A stretch of 14,725 bases of DNA from Chloroflexota bacterium. GTDB lineage: Bacteria; Chloroflexota; Dehalococcoidia; E44-bin15. A program made the translations under genes and the position numbers. The stretch is taken from positions 1-14,725 of the forward strand of contig JADFVG010000112.1 in the NCBI GenBank assembly GCA_015222405.1. The letters are read 5' to 3'. The notes beneath the pieces are model-generated. The model was not told where the DNA came from, did not search any database, and worked only from the letters and a program-made list of their open reading frames with translations. Below, in pieces: positions 5,962 to 12,811 of the stretch (the first letter of the stretch is position 1; each line of letters opens with the position of its first letter).

Positions 5962-6882
5962 ATGTACAAGAAGATGCTAGTTCCAGTGGACGGCTCGGAG
6001 CTGGCAGAGGCAGTCATTCCTTACTCAAAAGAACTTGCAGGGAGGCTAGATCTAGACTTAGTTTTCCTTCATGTCTATGGGCCAGCGGAATCCGAATTTC
6101 TCCCCATACATCGAGCCTATGTTGAGCGCTTGGCTGAGATCGCAAGGCGCCAGTCCCAAGAAGTTCAGCAGAGGACAGGCATTCAGCCAGGAGGTAAAGC
6201 AGTAGAAGCGCGAGGGGAAGTGGCTGTCGGCCACCCGGCTGAGGAGATCCTCAATTATGCCGACGAGAACGACATCGATCTGATCCTCATAGCTACTCAT
6301 GGCCGCTCCGGCATCACGCGTTGGGCCATTGGGAGTGTGGCTGACGCAGTCGTTAGCGCATCAAAGGTCCCTGTCTGGCTTGTTCGAGCCGGGATTCCCG
6401 AAGAGATCGTTTATGACAAATGGCCAACTATAACAATGCTAGTCCCGCTGGACGGCTCAGAGCTGGCCGAATCGGTGCTTCCCCATGTCGAGGCGCTGGC
6501 GAAACAGAGAGGTGCTGAGCTAGTAGATGTGGTGCTGGTCAGGATTTGTGAATCTCCCATCATACCGTCATACTACATATATGATGCTATTCTGATGCCG
6601 AAGGTAGTGCAAGAAATGGAGGCTAAGTATAGGCTGGCAGCTGAGCAGTATCTGGCAGGAGTAGAGAAGCGGCTTAAGGATGTCGGCCTCAGGGTGCGGT
6701 CGGAGGTGTTTGTGGGCAGCCCTGCAGATACCATCGTTGACTTTGCGAATACAAACCCCTTCAATATCATTGTCATGGCAACCCACGGGCGCTCCGCAAG
6801 CACGCGTTGGGTTATGGGCAGTGTCACCGACCGGGTTGTGCACGGAGTCTCTAGCCCGGTCCTTATCGTGAGGCCACGCTAA
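5962..6882 (+). CDS. Two-domain universal stress protein
   Basis: A 306-aa paralogue of the protein at 4844-5767, with the same two Usp domains and the repeated LVP(V/L)DGSELAE opening. Nucleotide-loop motifs are ATHGRSGITRWAIGSV in domain 1 and ATHGRSASTRWVMGSV in domain 2. In domain 2 the Gly that follows RS in the other copies is Ala, so this domain may bind nucleotide differently. The linker IPEEIVYDKWP is nearly identical to that of usp2. An in-frame ATG lies at 5944, but ATG 5962 is chosen because GGAGGT (5950-5955) is well placed for it and it aligns with the MYKKM start of the paralogues. The synthetase gene follows after 89 nt with no clear promoter between, so the two are probably co-transcribed. 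Confidence 0.95.
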   Translation: MYKKMLVPVDGSELAEAVIPYSKELAGRLDLDLVFLHVYGPAESEFLPIHRAYVERLAEIARRQSQEVQQRTGIQPGGKAVEARGEVAVGHPAEEILNYADENDIDLILIATHGRSGITRWAIGSVADAVVSASKVPVWLVRAGIPEEIVYDKWPTITMLVPLDGSELAESVLPHVEALAKQRGAELVDVVLVRICESPIIPSYYIYDAILMPKVVQEMEAKYRLAAEQYLAGVEKRLKDVGLRVRSEVFVGSPADTIVDFANTNPFNIIVMATHGRSASTRWVMGSVTDRVVHGVSSPVLIVRPR

Positions 6883-6932
6883 TCTGATTCGGGTCAAGCC
6901 CAAAATAGCTCGTTTGAGCCAAAGGCGCGAGC

Positions 6933-6955
6933 CATGCTGTGTTTGGTATAGCATG
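6933..6955 (+). promoter_or_regulatory. Leader hairpin before the synthetase start codon
   Basis: CATGCTGTG, loop TTTGG, TATAGCATG can fold into a 9-bp stem (two G-T pairs). It is followed after one base by the run of 11 G and the ATG. It is not an intrinsic terminator, since no T-run follows. It may shape access to the start region. Confidence 0.35.
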
Positions 6956-6956
6956 C

Positions 6957-6967
6957 GGGGGGGGGGG
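6957..6967 (+). repeat. Homopolymer of 11 G directly before the synthetase start
   Basis: Eleven consecutive G, then TTAC and the ATG at 6972. It is the only sequence near this ATG that could act as a Shine-Dalgarno. Runs of this length are prone to slippage in replication and to errors in sequencing. Confidence 0.9.
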
Positions 6968-6971
6968 TTAC

Positions 6972-9686
6972 ATGCCAACAAGTCCCACTGGCAACAGTTT
7001 AGAGAAATACAAAGCAGCAGTAATCCTTCGGGATGGCTCCATTTTGCATCTTCGGCCTATTCAGCCGGAGGATGCGGAACGTTTGCTCGCTCTTTTCTAC
7101 CGCCTGAGCCGCCATACCGTTTATCTCAGGTTTCACCATGTCTTGAACCAGATGTCAAAGGAGGAAGTACAACGCTTTTGCACGGTTGATTATGATGACA
7201 CCTTTGCCGTAGTGGCAACTCTTGGAGAAGGTACAGAACAGAAGATCATTGCCGTGGGTCGCTATTATCGGCTTCCCAGGAGAGATGCGGCCGAGGTGGC
7301 CTTGGTGGTTGAGGATGTGTACCAAGGAAAAGGCATTGGAACTCACCTGCTGGAACAGCTAGCCATAGTAGCAAGAGAAACGGGTATCCGCTTTTTTGAG
7401 GGTGAGGTGCTTGCAGAAAACATGGAAATGATGAACGTGCTGAAGGAGAGCGGTTTTCAGGTAGTCCAGGAGCTGGAATATGGTGTTTACCGCGTGGTTT
7501 CCCCCATTGCTCCGACCCCAGTAGTCGAGGAGAAGTCTGCTGAGCGGGAGAAGGTTGCCACTATAACCTCATTGAGGGCTTTTCTCAAGCCTCGTTCCAT
7601 AGCTGTTATTGGAGCCTCGCGAAGGCAGGGAAGCATAGGCAACAAGCTCTTCCGTAACATACTGCACCAAGGGTTTACTGGCGTCCTCTATCCAGTGAAC
7701 CCCGATGCTGAAGTGGTGGCCTCAGTAAAGGCCTATCCATCTGTTCTTGATGTACCAGGAGAAGTGGATTTGGCAGTGGTTATTGTTCCAGCAGAAACAG
7801 TCCATCAGGTGGTGGAACAGTGCGGGCGGAAGGGGGTGCGGGGTGTTGTGGTCATATCAGCCGGTTTCGGGGAGAGTGGAGCTGAAGGGAGAGTTGAGCA
7901 AGAAAGGGTGCTTGAGACGGCTCGCAGCTATGGAATGCGCCTGATAGGTCCCAACTGCATGGGAATTATCAATACTCACCCCGAGGTTAATATGAATGCT
8001 ACTTTCTCCTCCGTTTTTCCTCCTGCGGGCAACATTGGCTTTTGCACCCAGAGTGGCGCCCTTGGACTTGCCATTCTGGAATATGCACAGAGCCTGAATA
8101 TCGGCCTCTCTACTTTTGTCAGCATAGGAAACAGGGCCGATGTATCCAGCAATGACCTGCTACATTACTGGGCGGAAGACCCCATAACCGATGTCATTCT
8201 CCTTTATCTGGAATCCTTCGGCAATCCGAGGAAGTTTGCTCGCATAGCCCGCAGCGTAACGGCCACCAAGCCAGTAGTAGCGGTGAAAAGCGGACGTACT
8301 CCAGCGGGGTCCAGGGCTGCCGCATCCCACACCGGGGCGCTGTCTACCGCCGAGGTAGCTTCCGAAGCCCTGTTCAGACAGGCTGGGATAATCCGGGTGG
8401 ATACACTGGAGGAACTCTTCGACGTGGCTAACCTGCTATCTCACCAGCCCATACCTTCGGGAAGAAGATCGGCTATCCTTACCAATGGTGGGGGTCCCGC
8501 AATCATGACTGCTGATGCTTGTGCCGCCAGAGGCCTTGAATTGCCGGCCCTTTCGGATAAGACCCTTTTGGAGTTGAGGAACTTCCTGCCACACGGAGCC
8601 ACTCTCGCCAACCCCATTGATATGACGGCTGAGGCTACTGCCGAGGAGTATGGCCAGGCACTGAAGCTCTTGGTAGAAGATGACCACGTGGACAGTGTGG
8701 TCGTCATTTTTATCCCTCCGATAGTTACACAACCTGAAGCGGTAGCCAGTGCCATCCGGGAGGTAGCGCCGCAGTTTCGCCAACGAGGGAAGACACTGCT
8801 GGCTTCATTCATGAGTTCGCGTGGCGCCAGCATCGAGCTGGGGTCGAGGGAAGAGGGGTACGTTCCCTGTTTTGCCTTCCCGGAGGCTACCGCTGCTGCT
8901 CTGGTAAGGGCTAGCGAGTACAGCGAGTGGCTGAAGAGGCCAAAGGGGATGATTCCAGAGCTGGGAGGCATTGATAAAAAGAAGGCTGCTCAGATAGTTG
9001 AATCGGCTTTGGAGGGGAGCACAGTCCGACCTTTGTGGCTCGATGCCCCCTCCGTTGTCGGGCTTCTCGACTCCTACGGCATTCACGTTGTGAAGTCAAA
9101 GTCAGCCAGCACTGCCAAGGAGGCGGTGAAGGCAGCCAAGGAAATTGGCTTCCCCGTTGCTGTGAAACTTCTCTCTGCCACAATAGCCCATAAGACGGAA
9201 GTTGGCGGTGTAATTCTTGATCTCCGGTCACAGAGTGAGGTGGAGCGGGCCTTTACCCAGCTCAGAGAGCGCTTGGCCAGAAGGGGAAGGGGAAATGAGA
9301 TGCAAGGTGTGGTCGTTCAGGAAATGATAACCGGTGGAATCGAGGCAATCGTCGGTGTAACCCAGGACATCTCTTTTGGCCCGCTGATCCTGTTTGGCAT
9401 GGGCGGGATTTATGCCGAGTTATTCAAAGACGTCACCTTTCGCATTCACCCACTGACCGATGTCGATGTTAAGGAGATGGTGCGCTCAGTCAAGGCCTAT
9501 CAGCTTCTTGAAGGCTGGCGCGGATCTAGCCCCTCTGATATAGAGGCTGTCGAGGAACTCCTATTAAGGGTCTCAGCCATGGTGGAAGACCTGCCCCAGA
9601 TAACCGAGCTGGACCTCAATCCGGTGAAAGTCCTAGCGCGAAATAGCGGGTATGTCGCAGTCGATGCTCGAGTCATGCTCGCTTAG
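6972..9686 (+). CDS. GNAT acetyltransferase fused to ADP-forming acyl-CoA synthetase
   Basis: A 904-aa multidomain protein. Residues about 10-180 are a GNAT acyltransferase domain with the acetyl-CoA loop VYQGKGIGTHLLEQLA. About 200-330 is a CoA-binding Rossmann domain (SIAVIGASRRQGSIGNKLF, LYPVNPD). About 330-680 are succinyl-CoA-synthetase-like domains containing SHTGAL, with His453 at the position of the phosphorylated His. About 695-904 is an ATP-grasp domain with AHKTEVGGV and the terminal ELDLNPV. ADP-forming synthetases interconvert acyl-CoA, ADP and phosphate with acid, CoA and ATP. Related Pat/PatZ lysine acetyltransferases have the GNAT at the C-terminus and, as I recall, lack the catalytic His. 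Here the order is reversed and the His is kept, so both activities are possible. A GTG at 6939 is in frame through the G run, but ATG 6972 is preferred because the relic at 5769 aligns from that codon. Probably co-transcribed with usp3. Confidence 0.9.
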   Translation: MPTSPTGNSLEKYKAAVILRDGSILHLRPIQPEDAERLLALFYRLSRHTVYLRFHHVLNQMSKEEVQRFCTVDYDDTFAVVATLGEGTEQKIIAVGRYYRLPRRDAAEVALVVEDVYQGKGIGTHLLEQLAIVARETGIRFFEGEVLAENMEMMNVLKESGFQVVQELEYGVYRVVSPIAPTPVVEEKSAEREKVATITSLRAFLKPRSIAVIGASRRQGSIGNKLFRNILHQGFTGVLYPVNPDAEVVASVKAYPSVLDVPGEVDLAVVIVPAETVHQVVEQCGRKGVRGVVVISAGFGESGAEGRVEQERVLETARSYGMRLIGPNCMGIINTHPEVNMNATFSSVFPPAGNIGFCTQSGALGLAILEYAQSLNIGLSTFVSIGNRADVSSNDLLHYWAEDPITDVILLYLESFGNPRKFARIARSVTATKPVVAVKSGRTPAGSRAAASHTGALSTAEVASEALFRQAGIIRVDTLEELFDVANLLSHQPIPSGRRSAILTNGGGPAIMTADACAARGLELPALSDKTLLELRNFLPHGATLANPIDMTAEATAEEYGQALKLLVEDDHVDSVVVIFIPPIVTQPEAVASAIREVAPQFRQRGKTLLASFMSSRGASIELGSREEGYVPCFAFPEATAAALVRASEYSEWLKRPKGMIPELGGIDKKKAAQIVESALEGSTVRPLWLDAPSVVGLLDSYGIHVVKSKSASTAKEAVKAAKEIGFPVAVKLLSATIAHKTEVGGVILDLRSQSEVERAFTQLRERLARRGRGNEMQGVVVQEMITGGIEAIVGVTQDISFGPLILFGMGGIYAELFKDVTFRIHPLTDVDVKEMVRSVKAYQLLEGWRGSSPSDIEAVEELLLRVSAMVEDLPQITELDLNPVKVLARNSGYVAVDARVMLA

Positions 9687-10005
9687 CTGACCTCGGCGTT
9701 CTTGGTTTGTACCTGTAAGTGCGTCTAGTACACCTTCGCTGAGGGGACTTGATTAGCTCATACACGAGCATTGAACACTTCGTCATAGTGTAAAGGCAAT
9801 TACTAGTATGTTCCTCCGAAAAAAGCAGAGATAAGGAATAATGCCAAAACTGATGCTCAGAAGTACCGCAGTTAATCGAGTGCTAGGCCTAGGAATGCCA
9901 GCTGGGCACACACGATATCAAGTTGTTTTTGTCCTTAGCCAAGCGATGGAATACTATTGCCTCAGAGAACACAATACGATCCATGTTGTGCTTCCGCCCA
10001 GCACC

Positions 10006-10110
10006 TCATTGTAACTTATTTTGCCAAAGTTCCTGAATCAACCAATCCTCTTCGGCGGATATGTTCCAAACTTCTTTAACTTTATGGTAAATTTCCTCTC
10101 TGGCTTCCAC
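10006..10110 (-). CDS. Possible 34-aa peptide or gene remnant
   Basis: Minus-strand frame from GTG (10110-10108) to TGA (10008-10006). Composition is protein-like and helical: EAREEIYHKVKEVW, then ISAEEDWLIQELW. There is an in-frame TAG a few codons upstream and no good ribosome-binding site. It looks like either the C-terminus of an eroded gene or a very small protein. No family recognised. Confidence 0.25.
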   Translation of the reverse strand: MEAREEIYHKVKEVWNISAEEDWLIQELWQNKLQ

Positions 10111-10303
10111 GCGAAAGACCTAGGACAACCCTAACGCTGCTACTATACTAAACTACGCCGAATCGTAACACTACAGGGAGCGAGTATTTAGACAAAAGTG
10201 GCATCCTTCGTGTCTAGAAATAGGTTAGAATAATAAACGCTTTGGATTGCTGGGCCCGCATACTTCAGGAAACATCATTGCCCCTAACGAGAACAACCTT
10301 AAA

Positions 10304-10332
10304 TTGAATTACCACACACTCTGACATATAAT
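10304..10332 (+). promoter_or_regulatory. Near-consensus sigma-70 promoter for the small membrane protein pair
   Basis: TTGAAT (10304-10309), 17-nt spacer, TATAAT (10327-10332): a perfect -10 and a 4-of-6 -35 at the ideal distance. Transcription would start near 10339, about 80 nt before the first frame at 10421. Confidence 0.65.
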
Positions 10333-10420
10333 AGTTCCTATTCTAAATGTATTCGCTATTCTAGTAATATCAAGCATGTGGATAACAAGGCCATATTAGG
10401 GGAATAGACAGTAGACTCTC

Positions 10421-10741
10421 TTGGAAGCAATTAGTAAATGGCTTCACGAATGGGAAGCAATCATGAAGCGGATTGAAAGTATCGACGCACGCCTTTGGCA
10501 AGGTGCTGGGATTCTTTTGGTAATCTCAATCGGAGGCATTGCTCTCCTAGGGTGGACCCCACCGAAGACAAAGGCAGATTTCCTTTCTGCAATGGCCGCA
10601 GGTGTATTCTCTATTCTTGTGCTCGTTGTCTGGTGGTATATTTTTCATCGTTGGATTCATTTGCAACGTATCTATAGCACAGGGCAAGAGAAATTGAAGC
10701 TGGTTTGGACTTATGGTTTAACAGATATGCCCGTCTACTAG
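10421..10741 (+). CDS. Small two-helix membrane protein, unknown function
   Basis: A 106-aa protein of no family I recognise. The N-terminus is an amphipathic helix (WLHEWEAIMKRIESIDARLW). Two hydrophobic segments follow, GILLVISIGGIALLGW at about residues 29-45 and AAGVFSILVLVVWWYIF at about 59-75. A basic, aromatic-containing tail ends the protein (HRWIHLQRIYSTG...). The TTG at 10421 gives the full frame but has no clear ribosome-binding site. The ATG at 10463 is an alternative that would shorten it by 14 residues and keep both membrane segments. A near-consensus promoter lies about 90 nt upstream. It is followed after 18 nt by another small membrane protein, so the two probably form an operon and may act together at the cytoplasmic membrane. 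Confidence 0.65.
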   Translation: MEAISKWLHEWEAIMKRIESIDARLWQGAGILLVISIGGIALLGWTPPKTKADFLSAMAAGVFSILVLVVWWYIFHRWIHLQRIYSTGQEKLKLVWTYGLTDMPVY

Positions 10742-10759
10742 AATATTGGGAGCCTTAAA

Positions 10760-10981
10760 ATGAAGCGAATGATAGGACAGTGCTTAAGAGAGAAGGACCC
10801 CAGTACATATAACCGGCTGGAACTTTTCTGGAACAAAGAGAAAAAGAGACGATTTGCCCACATGACAATCGAGACGGCACTTCGCTTGCTAACGATAATC
10901 CTAGTATTGGCATGGCTAGCGTTTATGCTCCTTCACGCAGTGGGTTATCAGTGGCCACAGATTCTGGGACTGGAAGGCTGA
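10760..10981 (+). CDS. Small single-helix membrane protein, unknown function
   Basis: A 73-aa protein starting MKRMIGQCLREKD, with a basic hydrophilic first half (FWNKEKKRRFAHM). One strong membrane segment covers about residues 42-63 (LRLLTIILVLAWLAFMLLHA), with a short tail after it. The positive charges before the helix suggest the N-terminus stays in the cytoplasm. ATG 10760 is preceded by GGGAG at a slightly long distance. It lies 18 nt after the previous gene. No family recognised; the pair could be subunits of one membrane complex, but nothing in the sequence proves it. Confidence 0.6.
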   Translation: MKRMIGQCLREKDPSTYNRLELFWNKEKKRRFAHMTIETALRLLTIILVLAWLAFMLLHAVGYQWPQILGLEG

Positions 10982-10989
10982 TAGAGAGT

Positions 10990-11007
10990 CCTACACAAGT
11001 CTGTAGG
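10990..11007 (+). terminator. Hairpin just after the small membrane protein pair
   Basis: CCTACA, 6-nt loop, TGTAGG: a perfect 6-bp stem 9 nt after the stop codon. No T-run follows, so it is a weak terminator or an RNA-stabilising hairpin. Confidence 0.3.
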
Positions 11008-11157
11008 TCAGCTACCAAGAGCGCCTTAGAAGCTTCTAGCTGGATAGCTACCTCGGTGCAACATTTAGCCAATTCGTGTGGACAGCGATGGAATGCATGT
11101 GGCTTCTAGTCCCGTGGCACACCTGTTCCAAAAGGAAGTCCTTCTGGAGAGTTCGTT

Positions 11158-11331
11158 TCAGGTATTCTCCTCGTACATGAAGACCGAGATCCCCTTTTTG
11201 AGCGGACGCCTAAGTCGCTCTGCTAATTCTTTTGGCAACCCCGGCCGACCCTCCATGAGGAGTAGGTCAATTTCTCCTCTCAGGTAGGTTAAGAAACCCT
11301 TGGCAATGCAGACAAAATGTGCATAGTAAAA
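11158..11331 (-). pseudogene. Remnant of an unrecognised gene, start missing
   Basis: Minus-strand frame of 57 codons from just after an in-frame TAA (11334-11332) to TGA at 11158. It reads like genuine protein: FVCIAKGFLTYLRGEIDLLL, then MEGRPGLPKELAERL, RRPLKKGISVFMYEENT. It has no ATG, GTG or TTG start before its core; the first Met lies in the middle. It is therefore either a 3' fragment or a small gene whose start was lost by a frameshift. No family recognised. It ends almost exactly where the divergent small gene at 11334 begins. Confidence 0.4.
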
Positions 11332-11338
11332 TTATGCA
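11320..11338. repeat. Inverted repeat at the start of the small CxxC protein gene
   Basis: TGCATA, 7-nt spacer, TATGCA. The right arm overlaps the ATG at 11334. Possible operator for autoregulation, or chance. Confidence 0.25.
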
Positions 11339-11573
11339 ACGATGTCAGCTACACCGAGGTAGGCTACGCCACCGAATAACTCTGGCACTAGACGCAGAGC
11401 TTTGGGAGCGATTCCAGCCGGTGTTAAAGGAGCATCGGGAAGGCAGTTTTACTTCATGGCTAGAGTATGCCATGGAATGTTATTCTAGAAATTCGTGTGA
11501 TGGCTGTCCCTATGCAGAGGAGGAGGATCAGGAAAAGGTAGCCATCTGCAAAATACTAGATAAGATAGGCTGA
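11334..11573 (+). CDS. Small CxxC protein, possible ribbon-helix-helix type
   Basis: A 79-aa protein (84 aa if the GTG at 11319 is used). HRITLALDAELWERFQPVL near the N-terminus resembles the short beta strand and first helix of ribbon-helix-helix DNA-binding proteins, and SFTSWLEYAMECY could be the second helix. The C-terminus has CDGCPYAEEEDQEKVAICK, a CxxC plus extra cysteines that could bind a metal. Neither start has a good ribosome-binding site; ATG 11334 is chosen because the recognisable part begins soon after it. It is flanked by gene debris on both sides, so it may belong to an old mobile region. The DNA-binding call rests on resemblance only. Confidence 0.55.
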   Translation: MQRCQLHRGRLRHRITLALDAELWERFQPVLKEHREGSFTSWLEYAMECYSRNSCDGCPYAEEEDQEKVAICKILDKIG

Positions 11574-11722
11574 ACGGCGGCCTCAGTGATGAGGAGAAGC
11601 GGGACATTATCAGGATGCTGGTGCGCCGAGCGCTCCTTGACAAAGAAGGCAACATGACTATTGAATTTAAAGTGCCAACACCAGAGATGTGTTTTGGTTT
11701 TTCCACGTCAAATAGTGATCAA
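11564..11722 (+). pseudogene. Possible C-terminal scrap of a serine recombinase
   Basis: In a frame different from the preceding gene, after a TAA at 11561, the plus strand reads DRLNGGLSDEEKRDIIRMLV then RRALLDKEGNMTIEFKVPTP. This resembles the C-terminal end of large serine recombinases (pattern L-x-x-E-E-K-R-x-I-I-R-x-L-V-x-R-x-x-x-D-x-x-G-x-x-x-I-E-F-x-x-P). No start and no catalytic domain are present. The frame stays open to 11932 only because it runs antisense through the DUF362 gene. Likely the tail of a lost integrated element; the family call is tentative. Confidence 0.4.
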
Positions 11723-12796
11723 ACGATATTCCAGGCTCCCCAAGCCGAGCCTCTCTCCCGTTCTGAGCTGGACCAAGCTATCGGTACCATGCATTCTGCC
11801 CAGCAAATCGGGTGGGCTAGCAGGAGCAGGGCTGACAACAAGTGGCGCTCGGTCGATCAGGTCCAGGGAGGCCTTATCAACGGCTATCGGGTCCAGCGAG
11901 GCAAGGATGCCCACATCTTGTATCATCGGTAGCCCTGCCGGGGCAGCGCAATCGCACTGGGGGGTTACATCCTGAACGAAGTTTATGAATCCCACCCTGC
12001 CGTTGAAATTTTTCACCACCGCCCAAGCGGAATGAGCGAGGCACACCTGAAGCTGTTCCTTTGACCCTTCTGGCCAGCTTAGGGCCTCATTGGGACAATG
12101 GTCAATGCACGCGCTACAATTGGTGCAAAGCTCCTCATCGCGCACCAGCTTTTCATCCACTATTGATAATGCATGTTCCGGGCAGACATCGACACAGGTG
12201 CCACATCCATCGCATAGGGACTCATCAAGCACCGGGGCATTGACAGCGTGCTGTGCCCTTTTGCTCTTCTTGGTGACACAGCCCATGCCCAGGTTCTTTA
12301 TCGCGCCACCAAAACCTGTCTGCCCATGACCTTTCACATGGGACAACACCATCAGGCTGTCGGCGTGGTATATTCTGGTGGCAACTCTGATATCCTTGAG
12401 TTGGCAGCCAGCTACAGGGCTCTCAATAGCAACCGCCACCCCCTCATCCCCATCATCGTCAGCTATGACCACAGGAGCCCCCATGCTAGCCTCGACAAAA
12501 CCGTTGCCAGCAGCAGTAGCCAGATACCTCTCGGGGGTGTTTCTGCCTCCGGCGTAGAGGGTAGTGGTGTCGGTAACGAAAGGTTTGCCACCAACCATCT
12601 TAACTAGATCGACAACACTCCTCACAAATATGGGCCTTATATAGGTGATGTTCCCCAGTTCACCCATATGCAGCTTGACCGCCACCGACCCCCGCCTGGG
12701 TATCGTCCCGGCCAGGGACGATTTAGCGAACAGGTCTTGCAGCGCCTGGAGAATATTCTGGTTCTTGGAGTAATCCAGAAAGTAGACCTCAGCCAT
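11708..12796 (-). CDS. DUF362 protein with two [4Fe-4S] ferredoxin motifs
   Basis: A 362-aa cytoplasmic iron-sulfur protein. The DUF362 region begins at the N-terminus (VAVKLHMGELGNITYIRP, VTDTTTLYAGGRNT, SHVKGHGQTGFGGAIKNLGM) and resumes after a ferredoxin insert (ASLDPIAVDKASLDLI). The insert carries two perfect CxxCxxCxxxCP sets, Cys195/198/201/205 and Cys224/227/230/234, enough for two [4Fe-4S] clusters. The family has no settled reaction; members are thought to pass electrons to partner enzymes. It is the last gene of a minus-strand operon, 15 nt behind the DUF89 gene, with a GAGGTG ribosome-binding site before ATG 12796. The end EERLGLGS-type tail (GERLGLGSLEYRLITI) is normal for the family, so the gene is complete. 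A ferredoxin partner for the reductase at 13671 is a reasonable inference. Confidence 0.9.
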   Translation of the reverse strand: MAEVYFLDYSKNQNILQALQDLFAKSSLAGTIPRRGSVAVKLHMGELGNITYIRPIFVRSVVDLVKMVGGKPFVTDTTTLYAGGRNTPERYLATAAGNGFVEASMGAPVVIADDDGDEGVAVAIESPVAGCQLKDIRVATRIYHADSLMVLSHVKGHGQTGFGGAIKNLGMGCVTKKSKRAQHAVNAPVLDESLCDGCGTCVDVCPEHALSIVDEKLVRDEELCTNCSACIDHCPNEALSWPEGSKEQLQVCLAHSAWAVVKNFNGRVGFINFVQDVTPQCDCAAPAGLPMIQDVGILASLDPIAVDKASLDLIDRAPLVVSPAPASPPDLLGRMHGTDSLVQLRTGERLGLGSLEYRLITI

Positions 12797-12811
12797 AACA
12801 CCTCAGAGTCC

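Larger units (their letters stand above)
9687..10420. other. Gene-poor spacer
   Basis: About 730 nt, more AT-rich than its surroundings. It contains a 34-codon minus-strand frame (10006-10110) and the promoter of the next gene (10304-10332). Short inverted repeats include ACACT-N7-AGTGT (about 9775-9791), the 10-bp palindrome CTAGGCCTAG (about 9883-9892) and TAGACA-N16-TGTCTA (about 10190). No terminator with a T-run, tRNA or larger gene is visible. Confidence 0.5.

Noticed and set aside
6568..6981. Long minus-strand frame opposite usp3
   Set aside because: Antisense shadow of the second Usp domain; composition is typical of reverse reading.
11615..11932. Plus-strand 105-codon frame opposite the DUF362 gene
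   Set aside because: Only its first part (to about 11722) resembles a protein; the rest is antisense to the DUF362 C-terminus, so it is not called as a gene.
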